Source: Candidatus Opimibacter skivensis
GTDB taxonomy: Bacteria > Bacteroidota > Bacteroidia > Chitinophagales > Saprospiraceae
Direction of reading: 5' to 3'
Length of the DNA: 64,000 bases
Assembly (NCBI GenBank): GCA_016722045.1
Contig: JADKGY010000022.1
Coordinates: 124,001-188,000, forward strand
This document shows, in pieces, positions 8,160 to 18,580 of the stretch; position 1 is the first letter of the stretch; the number at the start of each line of letters is the position of its first letter. The notes below the pieces were generated by a model. That model did not search any database. It was not told where the DNA came from and saw nothing but the letters and a program-made list of their open reading frames with translations. The position numbers and the translations under genes were made by a program.

Positions 8160-10679
8160 ATGAAACATACATATACCATTAATGGAATGAGTTGCAATGG
8201 TTGTGTGACTCATGTTGATGAAGCCCTCCGCCAGGTGAAAGGTGTGAGTAGCGTAAAGGTGGATCTGCAAAAGCAGGAAGCTGTGATCGAAATGGAAGAG
8301 CACATTCCCCTTGAAAAATTTCAGGATGCTTTAAAACAAAGTGGAGGTCATTATAGCATTTCACTTCCGGGAGCGGAATCAGACCATCATCATCACCATG
8401 AAAACAAGCCCATTCCTAAAGAAACTTCACCAAATAAGAGTGGTGGAGCAGGAGTGTATTATTGCCCCATGCATTGCGAGGGAGATAAGACCTACGACAA
8501 ACCGGGAAATTGTCCTGTTTGTGGAATGGATCTGGTAGAACAGCCTACTCAAATAAAGTCTACTCAATATACCTGTCCCATGCATCCGGAAATTATTCGC
8601 GATGAACCGGGAGCATGTCCGATTTGTGGGATGGACCTTGTTCCCATGGAGTCAAATGTAGATGAGGAAGACAAGACGTATAAGAAACTGCTGCATAAAT
8701 TTATAATAGCCGTCATTTTTACTGCGCCCATTTTCATCATTACGATGATGGAAATGCTGCACAATAATCCCCTTTTTAAAATCATGGGTATAAAATATTG
8801 GAACTGGACGCAGTTAGCATTGTCCATTCCCGTTGTATTTTATGCTACATGGATGTTTTTTCAAAGAGCATGGCGGTCTATTGTAACATGGAATTTAAAT
8901 ATGTTTACCCTGATCGGTATTGGTTCAGGAGTAGCCTGGCTATTTAGTGTGTTCGCTCTTTTCTTCCCCGATATATTTCCAGATCAATTTAAAACGGAGC
9001 AGGGAACAGTGTTTGTTTATTTTGAAGCTGCAACAGTTATTTTAACGCTTGTTTTGTTGGGACAGCTTTTAGAAGCACGCGCACATGGCAGAACCAATAG
9101 TGCCATAAAGGAATTATTAAAACTTGCACCGAATAAAGCAACCTTAATTGTCGATGGTAAAGAACAGGTAGTTGCCATTGATGCTATTCAAATTGGTAAT
9201 TTATTGCGGGTAAAACCAGGTGAAAAAATTCCGGTAGATGGGAGCATCAAAGAAGGAGAAGCGATCATTGACGAGTCCATGATTTCAGGCGAACCGATTC
9301 CCGTTGAAAAGAAAACTGGAGATAAGGTAAGTTCGGGCACGATCAACGGAAACAAATCTTTTGTGATGGTGACTGAAAAAGTAGGTTCAGAAACCCTGCT
9401 TGCCAAAATTATTGAAATGGTAAACTCTGCAAGCCGTTCCAAAGCACCGATTCAAAATCTGGCGGATAAAATTTCAGGTTATTTTGTTCCGATCGTGGTA
9501 GGCATTTCCATCATCACTTTTTTCGTTTGGGCGATCTATGGTCCTGAACCTTCGTATGTATATGCTTTTGTCAATGCGATCGCCGTTCTGATTATTGCAT
9601 GCCCATGTGCGCTTGGATTGGCCACACCCATGTCGATCATGGTAGGAGTAGGTAAAGGTGCCCAATCCGGAGTACTGATTAAAAATGCCGAGTCACTTGA
9701 AAAAATGAATGACATAGATATTGTCATCATTGATAAAACAGGCACACTGACGGAAGGAAAACCATCCGTTGAAAAAGTGATTAGTGCCGACGCTAAATTT
9801 TCAGAGGACGATATTCTTCAAAAAATAATATCCATCAACAGCAGTAGTGAACATCCATTAGCGCAGGCAACTTTACGATTTGGTGAAGAAAAGAAATTAG
9901 TGATTAAACCTGTTACCAATTTTGAAGCTGTTACCGGAAAGGGAGTAATAGGTCAATTGGATGGTGCATCACTTGCAGTCGGCAATGAAAAATTGATGGA
10001 ACAAGTAAAGGCGTCTATTGCGCCGGATCTGGATAAGCGGGTTAAAGCAGAGCAAAAATTGGGCAAGACCGTCTCTTATTTAGCTGAAGGAAATACAGCT
10101 ATTGGGTTTGTCGTGATTTCAGATAAAATAAAAGAATCGAGTAAAGAAGCCATCCATAAATTGCAGCAGGAAGGTTTAAAGGTGATCATGTTTACAGGCG
10201 ACAATGAAGACACGGCGAAGTCTGTAAGTGAGACATTGCATTTAGATGGATATAAAGCCCAGATGCTGCCCGAAGATAAATTGAATGAAATAAAAAAACT
10301 TCAGGCAGACGGAAAGAAGGTTGCGATGGCTGGTGATGGCATTAATGATGCACCTGCTTTATCGCAAGCTGACATCGGAATCGCTATGGGTACCGGAACA
10401 GACGTGGCTATTGAAAGCGCATCGATCACGTTGGTGAAAGGCGACATGAATGGTATCGCGAAAGCACGTTCGTTGAGTCAAAAAGTAATGAGGAATATTA
10501 AAGAAAATTTGTTCTTCGCTCTTGGCTACAATGTGTTGGGGATTCCTATTGCAGCCGGTGTTTTATATCCTGTATTCGGGTTATTACTTTCTCCGATGAT
10601 TGCCGCATTGGCTATGAGTTTCAGTTCAGTCTCTGTTATTGCAAACGCACTTCGATTAAGGAATTCAAAACTGTTATAA
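8160..10679 (+). CDS. copA: Copper-translocating P1B-type ATPase
   Basis: An 839-aa inner-membrane ATPase, probably exporting Cu(I). In order: HMA domain with Cys12/Cys15 (1-69); a His-rich linker (five His at 76-80); two YCPMH...CPVCGMDL-type heavy-metal-binding domains (about 100-126 and 137-163); membrane helices; the TGES-like SGEP loop (377-380); the membrane metal site CPC (481-483); DKTGT phosphorylation site (Asp525); SEHPLAQA nucleotide-binding motif; and GDGINDAPAL hinge. CPC indicates a monovalent copper/silver type. Two extra metal-binding domains are seen in some Bacteroidota and CusF/CopB-like proteins. It is 29 bp upstream of xfp. Confidence 0.94.
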   Translation: MKHTYTINGMSCNGCVTHVDEALRQVKGVSSVKVDLQKQEAVIEMEEHIPLEKFQDALKQSGGHYSISLPGAESDHHHHHENKPIPKETSPNKSGGAGVYYCPMHCEGDKTYDKPGNCPVCGMDLVEQPTQIKSTQYTCPMHPEIIRDEPGACPICGMDLVPMESNVDEEDKTYKKLLHKFIIAVIFTAPIFIITMMEMLHNNPLFKIMGIKYWNWTQLALSIPVVFYATWMFFQRAWRSIVTWNLNMFTLIGIGSGVAWLFSVFALFFPDIFPDQFKTEQGTVFVYFEAATVILTLVLLGQLLEARAHGRTNSAIKELLKLAPNKATLIVDGKEQVVAIDAIQIGNLLRVKPGEKIPVDGSIKEGEAIIDESMISGEPIPVEKKTGDKVSSGTINGNKSFVMVTEKVGSETLLAKIIEMVNSASRSKAPIQNLADKISGYFVPIVVGISIITFFVWAIYGPEPSYVYAFVNAIAVLIIACPCALGLATPMSIMVGVGKGAQSGVLIKNAESLEKMNDIDIVIIDKTGTLTEGKPSVEKVISADAKFSEDDILQKIISINSSSEHPLAQATLRFGEEKKLVIKPVTNFEAVTGKGVIGQLDGASLAVGNEKLMEQVKASIAPDLDKRVKAEQKLGKTVSYLAEGNTAIGFVVISDKIKESSKEAIHKLQQEGLKVIMFTGDNEDTAKSVSETLHLDGYKAQMLPEDKLNEIKKLQADGKKVAMAGDGINDAPALSQADIGIAMGTGTDVAIESASITLVKGDMNGIAKARSLSQKVMRNIKENLFFALGYNVLGIPIAAGVLYPVFGLLLSPMIAALAMSFSSVSVIANALRLRNSKLL

Positions 10680-10708
10680 ATTATGACGACAATAGAAAGT
10701 TAATAATC

Positions 10709-13099
10709 ATGGAATCAGAAATAGCAGAGAAGAGGGTCGAAATTTTATCTCCTGATCAACTACAAAAGATGAATGCTTATTGGCGTGCGGCCAATTATTT
10801 ATCCGTCGGTCAAATTTATCTTTATGATAATGCCCTCCTTAAAAAACCTTTAACCCTTGAGCACATCAAACCACGCCTTTTAGGGCATTGGGGCACAACG
10901 CCCGGTTTGAACTTTATCTATGTACACCTTAACCGCATCATAAAAAAATATGATCTCAATATCATCTATGTCACCGGTCCCGGGCATGGTGGACCCGGTA
11001 TTGTAGCGAACACATATCTCGAAGGAACATACAGCGAATTATTTCCTGCCATCTCAGAAGATGAAGAGGGTATGAAAAAACTATTCAAGCAGTTTTCCTT
11101 TCCCGGCGGTATTCCAAGTCATGTAGCTCCCCAAACACCCGGCTCTATTAATGAAGGCGGTGAGCTCGGGTATTCTTTGGTGCATGCCTATGGTGCAGTT
11201 TTTGACAATCCGGATTTAATAGCGGCTTGTGTGATAGGTGATGGTGAAGCTGAAACAGGACCGTTGGCCACCAGTTGGCATTCCAATAAATTTTTAAATC
11301 CTGTTCATGATGGTGGGGTGATACCGATCCTGCATTTGAATGGGTATAAAATCGCTGAGCCAACTGTTCTCGCCCGAATTCCAAAAGATGAATTGAAACA
11401 ATTATTTATTGGGTATGGCTACAAACCTTATTTCGTTGAAGGAGATGATCCGGAAAAAGTGCATCAATTGTTGGCGTTCACTTTAGATACAATCGTGGGT
11501 GAAATCAAACAAATCCAAAAAGACGCACGTAACAACGGATTTACTGTGCGGCCTCAATGGCCGATGATTGTATTTAATACACCAAAAGGATGGACAGGAC
11601 CAAAAATCGTCGATGGGCTTCAGGTAGAAGGAACGTGGCGTGCTCATCAGGTTCCACTTGCAGATATGGCCACCAAACCGGACCATATCAAAATGTTAGA
11701 ATCATGGATGAAAAGTTACAAGCCTGAAGAACTTTTTGATGAGCATGGAAAACTAATCGCTGAATTTGCAAGCTTGGCACCAACAGGCACAAATCGAATG
11801 AGTGACAATCCAAATGCAAATGGTGGCCTTCTCCTACACGATCTGGAAATGCCCGATTTCAGAGGGCATGCTTTAGAAGTGACGACACCTGGAACAACTA
11901 ATGCCGAGACAACCCGAATCATGGGTGCCTTTCTTCGTGATGTAATGGAACTCAACTGGGAAAGAAGAAATTTCAGAGTATTTGGTCCTGATGAAACAGC
12001 GTCTAACCGCCTCACACACTTATTCGACATCACCGGTCGCACGTCCACTGCCGAGATAAGGGAAAGCGATGATCTTATCTCCAATGATGGACGAGTGATG
12101 GAAGTATTGAGCGAGCATTTATGTGAAGGATGGCTCGAAGGATATTTACTTACAGGCAGACATGGTTTGTTCTCTTGTTATGAAGCATTCATTCATATTG
12201 TTGACTCTATGTTTAACCAACATGCTAAATGGTTACAGGGGTCAAGAAAAATTCCATGGAGGAAACCGATTGCTTCGTTGAATTATTTACTTACGTCTCA
12301 TGTATGGCGGCAGGATCATAATGGCAACAGTCATCAGGATCCCGGATTTCTTGATCTTGTAGCAAATAAATCTGCGGATATCATTCGTATTTATCTTCCA
12401 CCGGACGCAAATACATTGCTATGTATCACGGATCATTGTTTGCGAAGCCGTAATTACATCAATGTGATTGTAGCCGGAAAGCAGCCTGAGCTTCAATGGA
12501 TGAATATGGATGATGCGATCAAACACTGCACTGCGGGATTAGGTATTTGGAAATGGGCAAGCAATGATGAAGGTGCAGAACCTGATGTCGTTATGGCTTG
12601 TGCAGGCGATGTACCAACGCTCGAAACCATTGCCGCGGTGCATATTCTCCGGGAACATTTTCCCGAATTAAAAGTTCGCGTCATTAATGTGGTTGATCTC
12701 ATGACACTTCAACCGCAAAGCGAACATCCTCACGGATTGAATGATAATGATTTTGATTCGCTTTTTACAAAAGATAAACATATCATATTTGCTTTTCACG
12801 GATATCCATTGCTGATTCACAGGCTTACTTATCGCAGAACCAATCACGATAATATTCATGTGCGCGGATATAAAGGAGAGGGCACCACCACAACACCTTT
12901 TGATATGGTCGTCATGAATGACATGGACCGGTATCACCTTGTAATGGACGTGATAGATCGTTTGCCTCAACTAGCGTCAAAGGGTGCCTATACCAAACAA
13001 TATCTTAAAAATAAATTGCTGGACCACAAAGCCTATATTGAAAAGCATGGTGAGGACATGCCTGAAATTCTAAACTGGAAATGGACTAGTCCGGTATGA
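10709..13099 (+). CDS. xfp: Phosphoketolase (xylulose-5-P/fructose-6-P)
   Basis: A 796-aa thiamine-diphosphate enzyme splitting xylulose-5-phosphate (and often fructose-6-phosphate) into acetyl phosphate plus glyceraldehyde-3-phosphate (or erythrose-4-phosphate). Family landmarks: GHWGTTPGLNFIY, GPGHGGPG, GDGEAETGPLA (cofactor site), HLNGYKI, and SHVWRQDHNGNSHQDPG. Length is normal. It sits with zwf, gnd, pgl, tkt and rpiB, which make its pentose substrate, and with ackA, which would turn its product into ATP. Substrate preference cannot be told from sequence. Confidence 0.96.
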   Translation: MESEIAEKRVEILSPDQLQKMNAYWRAANYLSVGQIYLYDNALLKKPLTLEHIKPRLLGHWGTTPGLNFIYVHLNRIIKKYDLNIIYVTGPGHGGPGIVANTYLEGTYSELFPAISEDEEGMKKLFKQFSFPGGIPSHVAPQTPGSINEGGELGYSLVHAYGAVFDNPDLIAACVIGDGEAETGPLATSWHSNKFLNPVHDGGVIPILHLNGYKIAEPTVLARIPKDELKQLFIGYGYKPYFVEGDDPEKVHQLLAFTLDTIVGEIKQIQKDARNNGFTVRPQWPMIVFNTPKGWTGPKIVDGLQVEGTWRAHQVPLADMATKPDHIKMLESWMKSYKPEELFDEHGKLIAEFASLAPTGTNRMSDNPNANGGLLLHDLEMPDFRGHALEVTTPGTTNAETTRIMGAFLRDVMELNWERRNFRVFGPDETASNRLTHLFDITGRTSTAEIRESDDLISNDGRVMEVLSEHLCEGWLEGYLLTGRHGLFSCYEAFIHIVDSMFNQHAKWLQGSRKIPWRKPIASLNYLLTSHVWRQDHNGNSHQDPGFLDLVANKSADIIRIYLPPDANTLLCITDHCLRSRNYINVIVAGKQPELQWMNMDDAIKHCTAGLGIWKWASNDEGAEPDVVMACAGDVPTLETIAAVHILREHFPELKVRVINVVDLMTLQPQSEHPHGLNDNDFDSLFTKDKHIIFAFHGYPLLIHRLTYRRTNHDNIHVRGYKGEGTTTTPFDMVVMNDMDRYHLVMDVIDRLPQLASKGAYTKQYLKNKLLDHKAYIEKHGEDMPEILNWKWTSPV

Positions 13100-13409
13100 T
13101 TTCATTTGATCATGATTCATAAGGCTATTAAAATAGATGTAATGGTTGTTAATCCATGATTGATCCCTGGTTCCGGGATTTCAATTGCAGTACGGATGAT
13201 AATAGTGTTGTATAAAGCAAATTTAACTGACCCAATAGCCGTTTTGGGTGTTTTGACAAAGGCCGTGACGAAAAACAATTGTTAATGATCGTAACCTATA
13301 CCTGTGTTGTCTTTAGTATCTTGGTACAGGGGTTAACTATAGAACGAATGGCAAAAAGAATTGCACAAAAGGAAATGAAAAACGCAGCGTAGAAAAGAAC
13401 ACTTTATAA
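13100..13409. other. Intergenic region without gene
   Basis: No supported gene in these 310 bases between xfp and pgl. An imperfect small palindrome (ATCCC TGGTTCC GGGAT) lies near 13163-13179 and a 14-codon open frame at 13348-13392 is too short to support. A promoter for pgl is likely here; a weak TATCTTGG near 13317 is the best -7-like match, without a clear -33. Confidence 0.5.
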
Positions 13410-14153
13410 TTGACAAAGCAATCTCCATATAACCTGAGTATATTTCAAACAGTAGATGAACTTAATCATGCCGCTGCTGAATTTATTATAGTCTCTGCAT
13501 CAGCTTCGCTCGCTGCACATGGTAAATTTGTTATCGCACTTTCAGGAGGACAAACTCCCCAAAAAATTTACTCGCTGTTAGCAGAACCTGCATTTCGTAA
13601 AAAATTGGATTGGACTAAAATTTTCATTTTCTGGGGTGATGAACGTTGCGTTCCGTTAAATGATGTAAGGAATAATGCGCATCAGGCCTTATCCGTTCTG
13701 CTCGATAAAGTACCTATTCCGCCAGGTAACATTCACCGGATTAAAGTCAACTTGTCACCAAAGGAGGCAGCTATGCATTACCAAAGAGAACTTCAGCATT
13801 TTTTTGGTAAGAATCCGAAGCGATTTGATCTCATTCTTCTAGGCCTTGGTGATAATGGACATACGGCATCACTTTTTCCCGGAACATCAATATTAGATAA
13901 TAAAAATTCCGGAGTGGAATCATTGTATGTAGAAGAAGATAAAATGCATCGCGTATCCATGACTGCGCCATTGATCAATCAGGCTCACAAAATTCTTTTC
14001 CTTGTTACAGGACCTCAAAAGGCTGGTGTGTTAAATACAGTTTTAAATGGTCCTTTTCAGCCCGCACTTTACCCTGCACAGCTTATCAACCCTGTTGATG
14101 GAGAATTGTTTTGGATGGTGGATCAATCAGCAGCATCCCAACTGGATGAATGA
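13410..14153 (+). CDS. pgl: 6-phosphogluconolactonase
   Basis: A 247-aa SOL/DevB-type lactonase hydrolysing the product of Zwf. Motifs: ALSGGQTP near residues 43-50, FWGDERCVP near 70-78, NAHQAL, and LGLGDNGHTASLFPG near 145-159. The start must be TTG at 13410, because a stop codon is immediately upstream and no Met occurs before the conserved core. It is convergent with pgm, 27 bp apart. It completes the oxidative branch with zwf and gnd. Confidence 0.94.
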   Translation: MTKQSPYNLSIFQTVDELNHAAAEFIIVSASASLAAHGKFVIALSGGQTPQKIYSLLAEPAFRKKLDWTKIFIFWGDERCVPLNDVRNNAHQALSVLLDKVPIPPGNIHRIKVNLSPKEAAMHYQRELQHFFGKNPKRFDLILLGLGDNGHTASLFPGTSILDNKNSGVESLYVEEDKMHRVSMTAPLINQAHKILFLVTGPQKAGVLNTVLNGPFQPALYPAQLINPVDGELFWMVDQSAASQLDE

Positions 14154-14180
14154 TATTTCATGACATTCTTTTACCTTTTC

Positions 14181-15824
14181 TTATGCGCTCAATGCAGCAT
14201 CGACTATTTCCTGCGCCTCTTCTATTATTTTCTTCAGATGTTCTTTACCCTTGAAACTTTCTGCATAGATTTTATAGATATTCTCAGTTCCCGAGGGTCG
14301 TGCTGCAAACCAACCGTTCTCTGTGTTGACCTTGATCCCACCTACTGAAGCATTATTTCCTGGTGCCTTTGAAAGTATGCTCACTATTTTTTCCCCGGCC
14401 AGATCCTTATGTTTTATTTGATCTGCTGAAAGATTTTTTAATTTTTCTTTTTGCGCAGGTGTTGCTTTAGCTTCGATGCGGTCGGAATAAGGTTCACCAT
14501 ATTTATTCGTAATCTCTTTATAGATTTCACCTGGATCCCGGTTCATTTTTGCTGTGATCTCCGCAGAAAGCAATGCCGGTACAAAAGCATCCTTATCTGT
14601 CGTCCAGACACTTCCATCTTGTCGCAGGAAAGTAGCACCCGCACTTTCTTCGCCAACAAAACAAAGTGACGAATCCATTAACCCATCTACAAACCATTTA
14701 AAGCCAACAGGAACTTCATAAAGTTTTCGCCCGGCTCCGGCAACAACACGATCAATGATCGAACTGCTCACAAGCGTTTTACCAATGGCAGCATGATCAG
14801 ACCAACCGGAACGATGTTGCAGAAGATAGTGAATAGCGACCGCTAAATAATGATTGGGATTTAGGAGGCCTGAACTTTTTGTTACAATCCCATGCCGGTC
14901 ATGATCTGTGTCACATGCAAAAGAAATATCAAACTGATCTTTCATCGCAAGTAATCCCTTCATCGCATACGGAGAAGAGGGATCCATGCGAATCTGTCCA
15001 TCCCAGTCAACCGTCATAAAACTGAATGTGGGAGCTACTATTTTATTCACTACCGTTAGATTCAAATGATATCGATCGGCGATAGGTTCCCAGTAATGAA
15101 CTCCGGCGCCACCCAACGGATCTGCACCTATGTTGATCTTTGAATCACGGAGAAGATTCATATCAATGATTTGACCCAGGTCATTGACATAATCGTTGAG
15201 ATAATCATGTCGATGTGTAGTAGAAGCGTGGAGGGCTTTCTCTAATGATATTCTTTTTACCGCTTGAAGATTATTCAATAGGATTTCGTTTGCTTTTGCT
15301 TCGATCCAGCTTGTCACTTCACCTCCTGCGGGTCCACCGTTTGGCGGGTTGTATTTAAATCCTCCGTCATCCGGAGGATTGTGCGATGGTGTGATCACTA
15401 TACCATCCGCAAGTCCCGTCGTGCGACCATGATTGTATTTCAGTATGGCATGAGAAATAGCAGGAGTAGGGGTGTATTCATCTCCTTCTGCAATCATAAC
15501 ATCAACACTATTGGCAGCCAACACTTCCATTGTAGAAGAAAAAGCAGGTGCTGAAAGCGCATGCGTGTCAAAGCCGAGAAATAACGGACCATCGATCTTT
15601 TGAGTTTGACGATACATACAAATAGCTTGTGTGATCGCCAGGATATGCCATTCATTAAAAGCATTTTTGAACGAGGACCCACGATGACCTGAGGTGCCGA
15701 ATGAAACGCGTTGTTCAGCTATGGATGGGTCAGGTCGTCCGGTATAATAAGCGCTGATAAGCCTGGGGACATTGACCAGAATACTTTGTGGTGCCGGCAA
15801 TCCGGCGAGAACACTTACTTCCAT
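14181..15824 (-). CDS. pgm: Phosphoglucomutase (alpha-D-glucose specific)
   Basis: A 547-aa phosphohexomutase converting glucose-1-phosphate and glucose-6-phosphate. The four domain signatures are intact: FGTSGHRGSSF at the N-terminus, active serine loop TPSHNPPDDGG, metal loop DTDHDRHG, and phosphate-binding RPSGTENIYK near the C-terminus. Size matches the bacterial Pgm family. It is the last gene of a minus-strand unit, 8 bp downstream of rpiB, and links glycogen/sugar-nucleotide metabolism to the pentose pathway genes. Confidence 0.96.
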   Translation of the reverse strand: MEVSVLAGLPAPQSILVNVPRLISAYYTGRPDPSIAEQRVSFGTSGHRGSSFKNAFNEWHILAITQAICMYRQTQKIDGPLFLGFDTHALSAPAFSSTMEVLAANSVDVMIAEGDEYTPTPAISHAILKYNHGRTTGLADGIVITPSHNPPDDGGFKYNPPNGGPAGGEVTSWIEAKANEILLNNLQAVKRISLEKALHASTTHRHDYLNDYVNDLGQIIDMNLLRDSKINIGADPLGGAGVHYWEPIADRYHLNLTVVNKIVAPTFSFMTVDWDGQIRMDPSSPYAMKGLLAMKDQFDISFACDTDHDRHGIVTKSSGLLNPNHYLAVAIHYLLQHRSGWSDHAAIGKTLVSSSIIDRVVAGAGRKLYEVPVGFKWFVDGLMDSSLCFVGEESAGATFLRQDGSVWTTDKDAFVPALLSAEITAKMNRDPGEIYKEITNKYGEPYSDRIEAKATPAQKEKLKNLSADQIKHKDLAGEKIVSILSKAPGNNASVGGIKVNTENGWFAARPSGTENIYKIYAESFKGKEHLKKIIEEAQEIVDAALSA

Positions 15825-15832
15825 ATGGGCAT

Positions 15833-16321
15833 TCAGTTTTTATTTTTTTCAATTTCTGTCACTTTCCTAAGCCGGCGTACATGCCGTTCCAACGCACTAA
15901 ATTTCGCAGCAAGAAAAGTTGTAGTCAAGGTCCATGCAAGTTGTTCATCAATAACTCTGCCACCAAGACAAATCATGTTCATATTGTCATCTTCGACACC
16001 CTGATGTGCTGAAAAATCTTCATGGATAAGACAAGCCCTAACCTTTGCAACTTTATTTGCAATAATACAAGCACCAACACCACTTCCACAAATAGCTATC
16101 CCACGTGAAACCCAGCCATCGGCTATTGCCTTAGCAAGTGGTAAGATATAATCCGGATAATCATCAGCCAAATTCAATTCAGTATTTCCAAAATCAATGA
16201 CTTCATAGCCCTGATCATGCAACTTCATCTTCAACTTTTCTTTTAATACAAAGCCACCATGATCTGCCGCGATACCTATTTTATATAACAGGTCCGATGC
16301 CATTGATTTTGAATTAGTCAT
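15833..16321 (-). CDS. rpiB: Ribose-5-phosphate isomerase B family (RpiB/LacAB)
   Basis: A 162-aa sugar-phosphate isomerase, probably interconverting ribose-5-phosphate and ribulose-5-phosphate. The N-terminal IGIAADHGGF and the CGSGVGACIIANKV anion-binding loop are typical; HEDFSAHQG and LGGRVI follow. It has a basic C-terminal tail beyond the usual RpiB end (the family is often about 145-150 aa). Its ATG overlaps the end of tkt by 8 bases; an internal ATG seven codons on is an alternative start. Operon with tkt and pgm. Confidence 0.9.
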   Translation of the reverse strand: MTNSKSMASDLLYKIGIAADHGGFVLKEKLKMKLHDQGYEVIDFGNTELNLADDYPDYILPLAKAIADGWVSRGIAICGSGVGACIIANKVAKVRACLIHEDFSAHQGVEDDNMNMICLGGRVIDEQLAWTLTTTFLAAKFSALERHVRRLRKVTEIEKNKN

Positions 16322-18404
16322 GACGATTTCGTTTTACCAAAGCGAGCGCACGATTACAGATATTTTCAACCGTAAATCCGTATTCTCTCATCATGACATC
16401 ACCAGGTGCAGAAGCGCCAAACGTATTGATGCCTATCATGTCTCCTTCATCGCCAACGTAATGTTGCCATCCCATAGTTATACCGGCTTCTACGGATATT
16501 CGGTTGCGTATTGTTGGGGGTAGCACTAGATCCCTGTACTCAGGAGGTTGGGCTTCAAACAATTCCCAACTAGGCATGGATACGAGTCTCACAGCTAAAT
16601 TATGTTTACTTAATTCTTGTTGTGCCTGTACGATTAAACTGACTTCTGATCCGCTGGCCATTAATATCAAATCCGGATTTGCATTCGGTGTATCAGCAAG
16701 AATATACGCACCGAAATGAAGTCCATCTGCTGCACCATATATTTTCCTGTCCAGTGTTGGTAAATCTTGCCGCGATAAAATTAAAGCTACGGGTGTTTTA
16801 TGAGTCTCAATAGCCATGCGCCATGCCACTGCAGTTTCATTGGCATCGCAAGGACGAATCACCATCAGTCCTGGAATAGCACGAAGCACAGCGACATGTT
16901 CTACGGATTGATGTGTAGGTCCATCTTCCCCCAATGCAATACTGTCATGCGTAAAAACATAAACCACTTTTAATTCCATCAATGCAGCGAGACGAATCGC
17001 GGGACGCATATAATCTGAAAAGGTCAGGAAAGTAGCGGTAAAAGGAAGAATACCACCATGTGCTGCCATCCCGTTTGAAATGGCCCCCATGGCATGTTCA
17101 CGGACTCCATACTGTACATTTCGGCCTGCATGACTCCATCCACCTTCTGCAGAGCCTTGCAGGTCACCAACTGCCATTGATGGATCTTCAAAATTTCCAG
17201 CGCCTTTTAGCTCAGTGTGCGTAGATGAATTCAAATCCGCAGAACCACCGATAAAACCAGGCAGAAACTTGAAAAATGATTGCATGATTTTTCCTGATGC
17301 TACACGTGTAGCCATTCCTTTTGCATCAGTAGGAAATTCAGGAAAATCCTTATCCCACCCCGATGGTATAATGCCGTTTATAAGATCCGCCAGTTCTGAA
17401 GCCAGTTCAGGATATTTATTTTTATAAGCAGTAAAATTTTGTTCCCATGCTGTTTCTAACTGATCTCCATTAGCTAATGCCTTTCGAAAAAGATGCAATG
17501 CTTCATCAGGAATATAAAAAGTAGGTTCCAGCGGCCAACCAAGATTTTCTTTTGTCAGTTTTACTTCTTCTACACCCAAAGGTGAGCCATGAGCGGCACA
17601 AGAATCTTGTTTATGAGGAGACCCGTATCCGATATGTGTCCGGACAATAATGATAGAAGGACGCTCCTTTTCTTCCTGCGCGAAGCGAATAGCGTTCGTT
17701 ATGGCCTCTACATCATTACCGTCTTCAATAGATTGGGTATGCCAGCCATATGCTTCAAAACGTTGTACATGATCTTCCGTGAACGTGACCTGCGTGGAAG
17801 AAGCAAGCGTGATATGATTACTGTCATAGAGATAAATCAATTTGCCGAGTTTCAGATGACCGGCTAGCGGTGCAGCTTCCGCGGCCACTCCTTCCATCAG
17901 ATCGCCATCACTGACCAATGCATAGGTATGATGATTGATAATTTCAAATCCCGGTTTATTATATCGTGCTGCAAGATATGCTTCAGCAATAGCCATGCCC
18001 ACACCATTTGCAAATCCCTGACCTAATGGTCCTGTAGTTGTTTCTACACCAGGAGTTTCTCCACGTTCCGGATGGCCCGGTGTTTTACTTCCCCATTGAC
18101 GAAAGTGTTTTATTTCTTCCAGGGATAAATCATAACCTGTAAGATGAAGCAAACTATATAACAGCATAGAGCCATGACCTGCAGACAAGACAAACCTGTC
18201 GCGATCGAACCAATGCGGATCTGATGGATTGTGCTTCAGAAATCGGGTCCAGAGAACATAGGCCATGGCAGCAGCACCCATAGGTAATCCGGGGTGACCA
18301 CTATTTGCCTTTTGCACAGCATCAATGGAAAGGAAGCGGATCGTATTAGTAGCAAGCAAATCCGGATCAGTATAGCCAGGGATTGTATTGGAAATGGAGT
18401 TCAT
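16314..18404 (-). CDS. tkt: Transketolase (full length)
   Basis: A 696-aa thiamine-diphosphate transketolase, exchanging two-carbon units between pentose, tetrose and hexose phosphates. Visible motifs: NSGHPGLPMG near residues 34-43, the cofactor motif SDGDLMEGVAAEA (usually GDGxxxEG), YDSNHITL, and EDGPTHQSVEH in the pyrimidine-binding half. One polypeptide holds both halves, unlike the split second transketolase at 19940-21984. It leads the tkt-rpiB-pgm operon. Confidence 0.96.
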   Translation of the reverse strand: MNSISNTIPGYTDPDLLATNTIRFLSIDAVQKANSGHPGLPMGAAAMAYVLWTRFLKHNPSDPHWFDRDRFVLSAGHGSMLLYSLLHLTGYDLSLEEIKHFRQWGSKTPGHPERGETPGVETTTGPLGQGFANGVGMAIAEAYLAARYNKPGFEIINHHTYALVSDGDLMEGVAAEAAPLAGHLKLGKLIYLYDSNHITLASSTQVTFTEDHVQRFEAYGWHTQSIEDGNDVEAITNAIRFAQEEKERPSIIIVRTHIGYGSPHKQDSCAAHGSPLGVEEVKLTKENLGWPLEPTFYIPDEALHLFRKALANGDQLETAWEQNFTAYKNKYPELASELADLINGIIPSGWDKDFPEFPTDAKGMATRVASGKIMQSFFKFLPGFIGGSADLNSSTHTELKGAGNFEDPSMAVGDLQGSAEGGWSHAGRNVQYGVREHAMGAISNGMAAHGGILPFTATFLTFSDYMRPAIRLAALMELKVVYVFTHDSIALGEDGPTHQSVEHVAVLRAIPGLMVIRPCDANETAVAWRMAIETHKTPVALILSRQDLPTLDRKIYGAADGLHFGAYILADTPNANPDLILMASGSEVSLIVQAQQELSKHNLAVRLVSMPSWELFEAQPPEYRDLVLPPTIRNRISVEAGITMGWQHYVGDEGDMIGINTFGASAPGDVMMREYGFTVENICNRALALVKRNRHD

Positions 18405-18545
18405 TATTCAACATTCATTACGTGAAAGTAAAATAGTACATTTTTAGTTGCACTATAGTTGCATTTCATTAGAAAATGTCCCGCCCAATGCCCATGGGAG
18501 TAATAAACTTAGATTACGACTGTGAAATATCGTTTCATCTAAAAA

Positions 18546-18580
18546 TCTCAAATCTCAAATCTCAAATCTCAAATCTCAAA
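18546..18580. repeat. Heptamer array TCTCAAA x5, flush with a stop codon
   Basis: Five exact tandem copies of TCTCAAA. The array ends at 18580 and the TGA stop of the minus-strand trans-sulfuration gene begins at 18581, so the array starts directly after the stop on the coding strand. Confidence 0.95.

Noticed and set aside
13348..13392. 14-codon frame before pgl
   Set aside because: Too short and without clear ribosome site; basic peptide composition is not enough.
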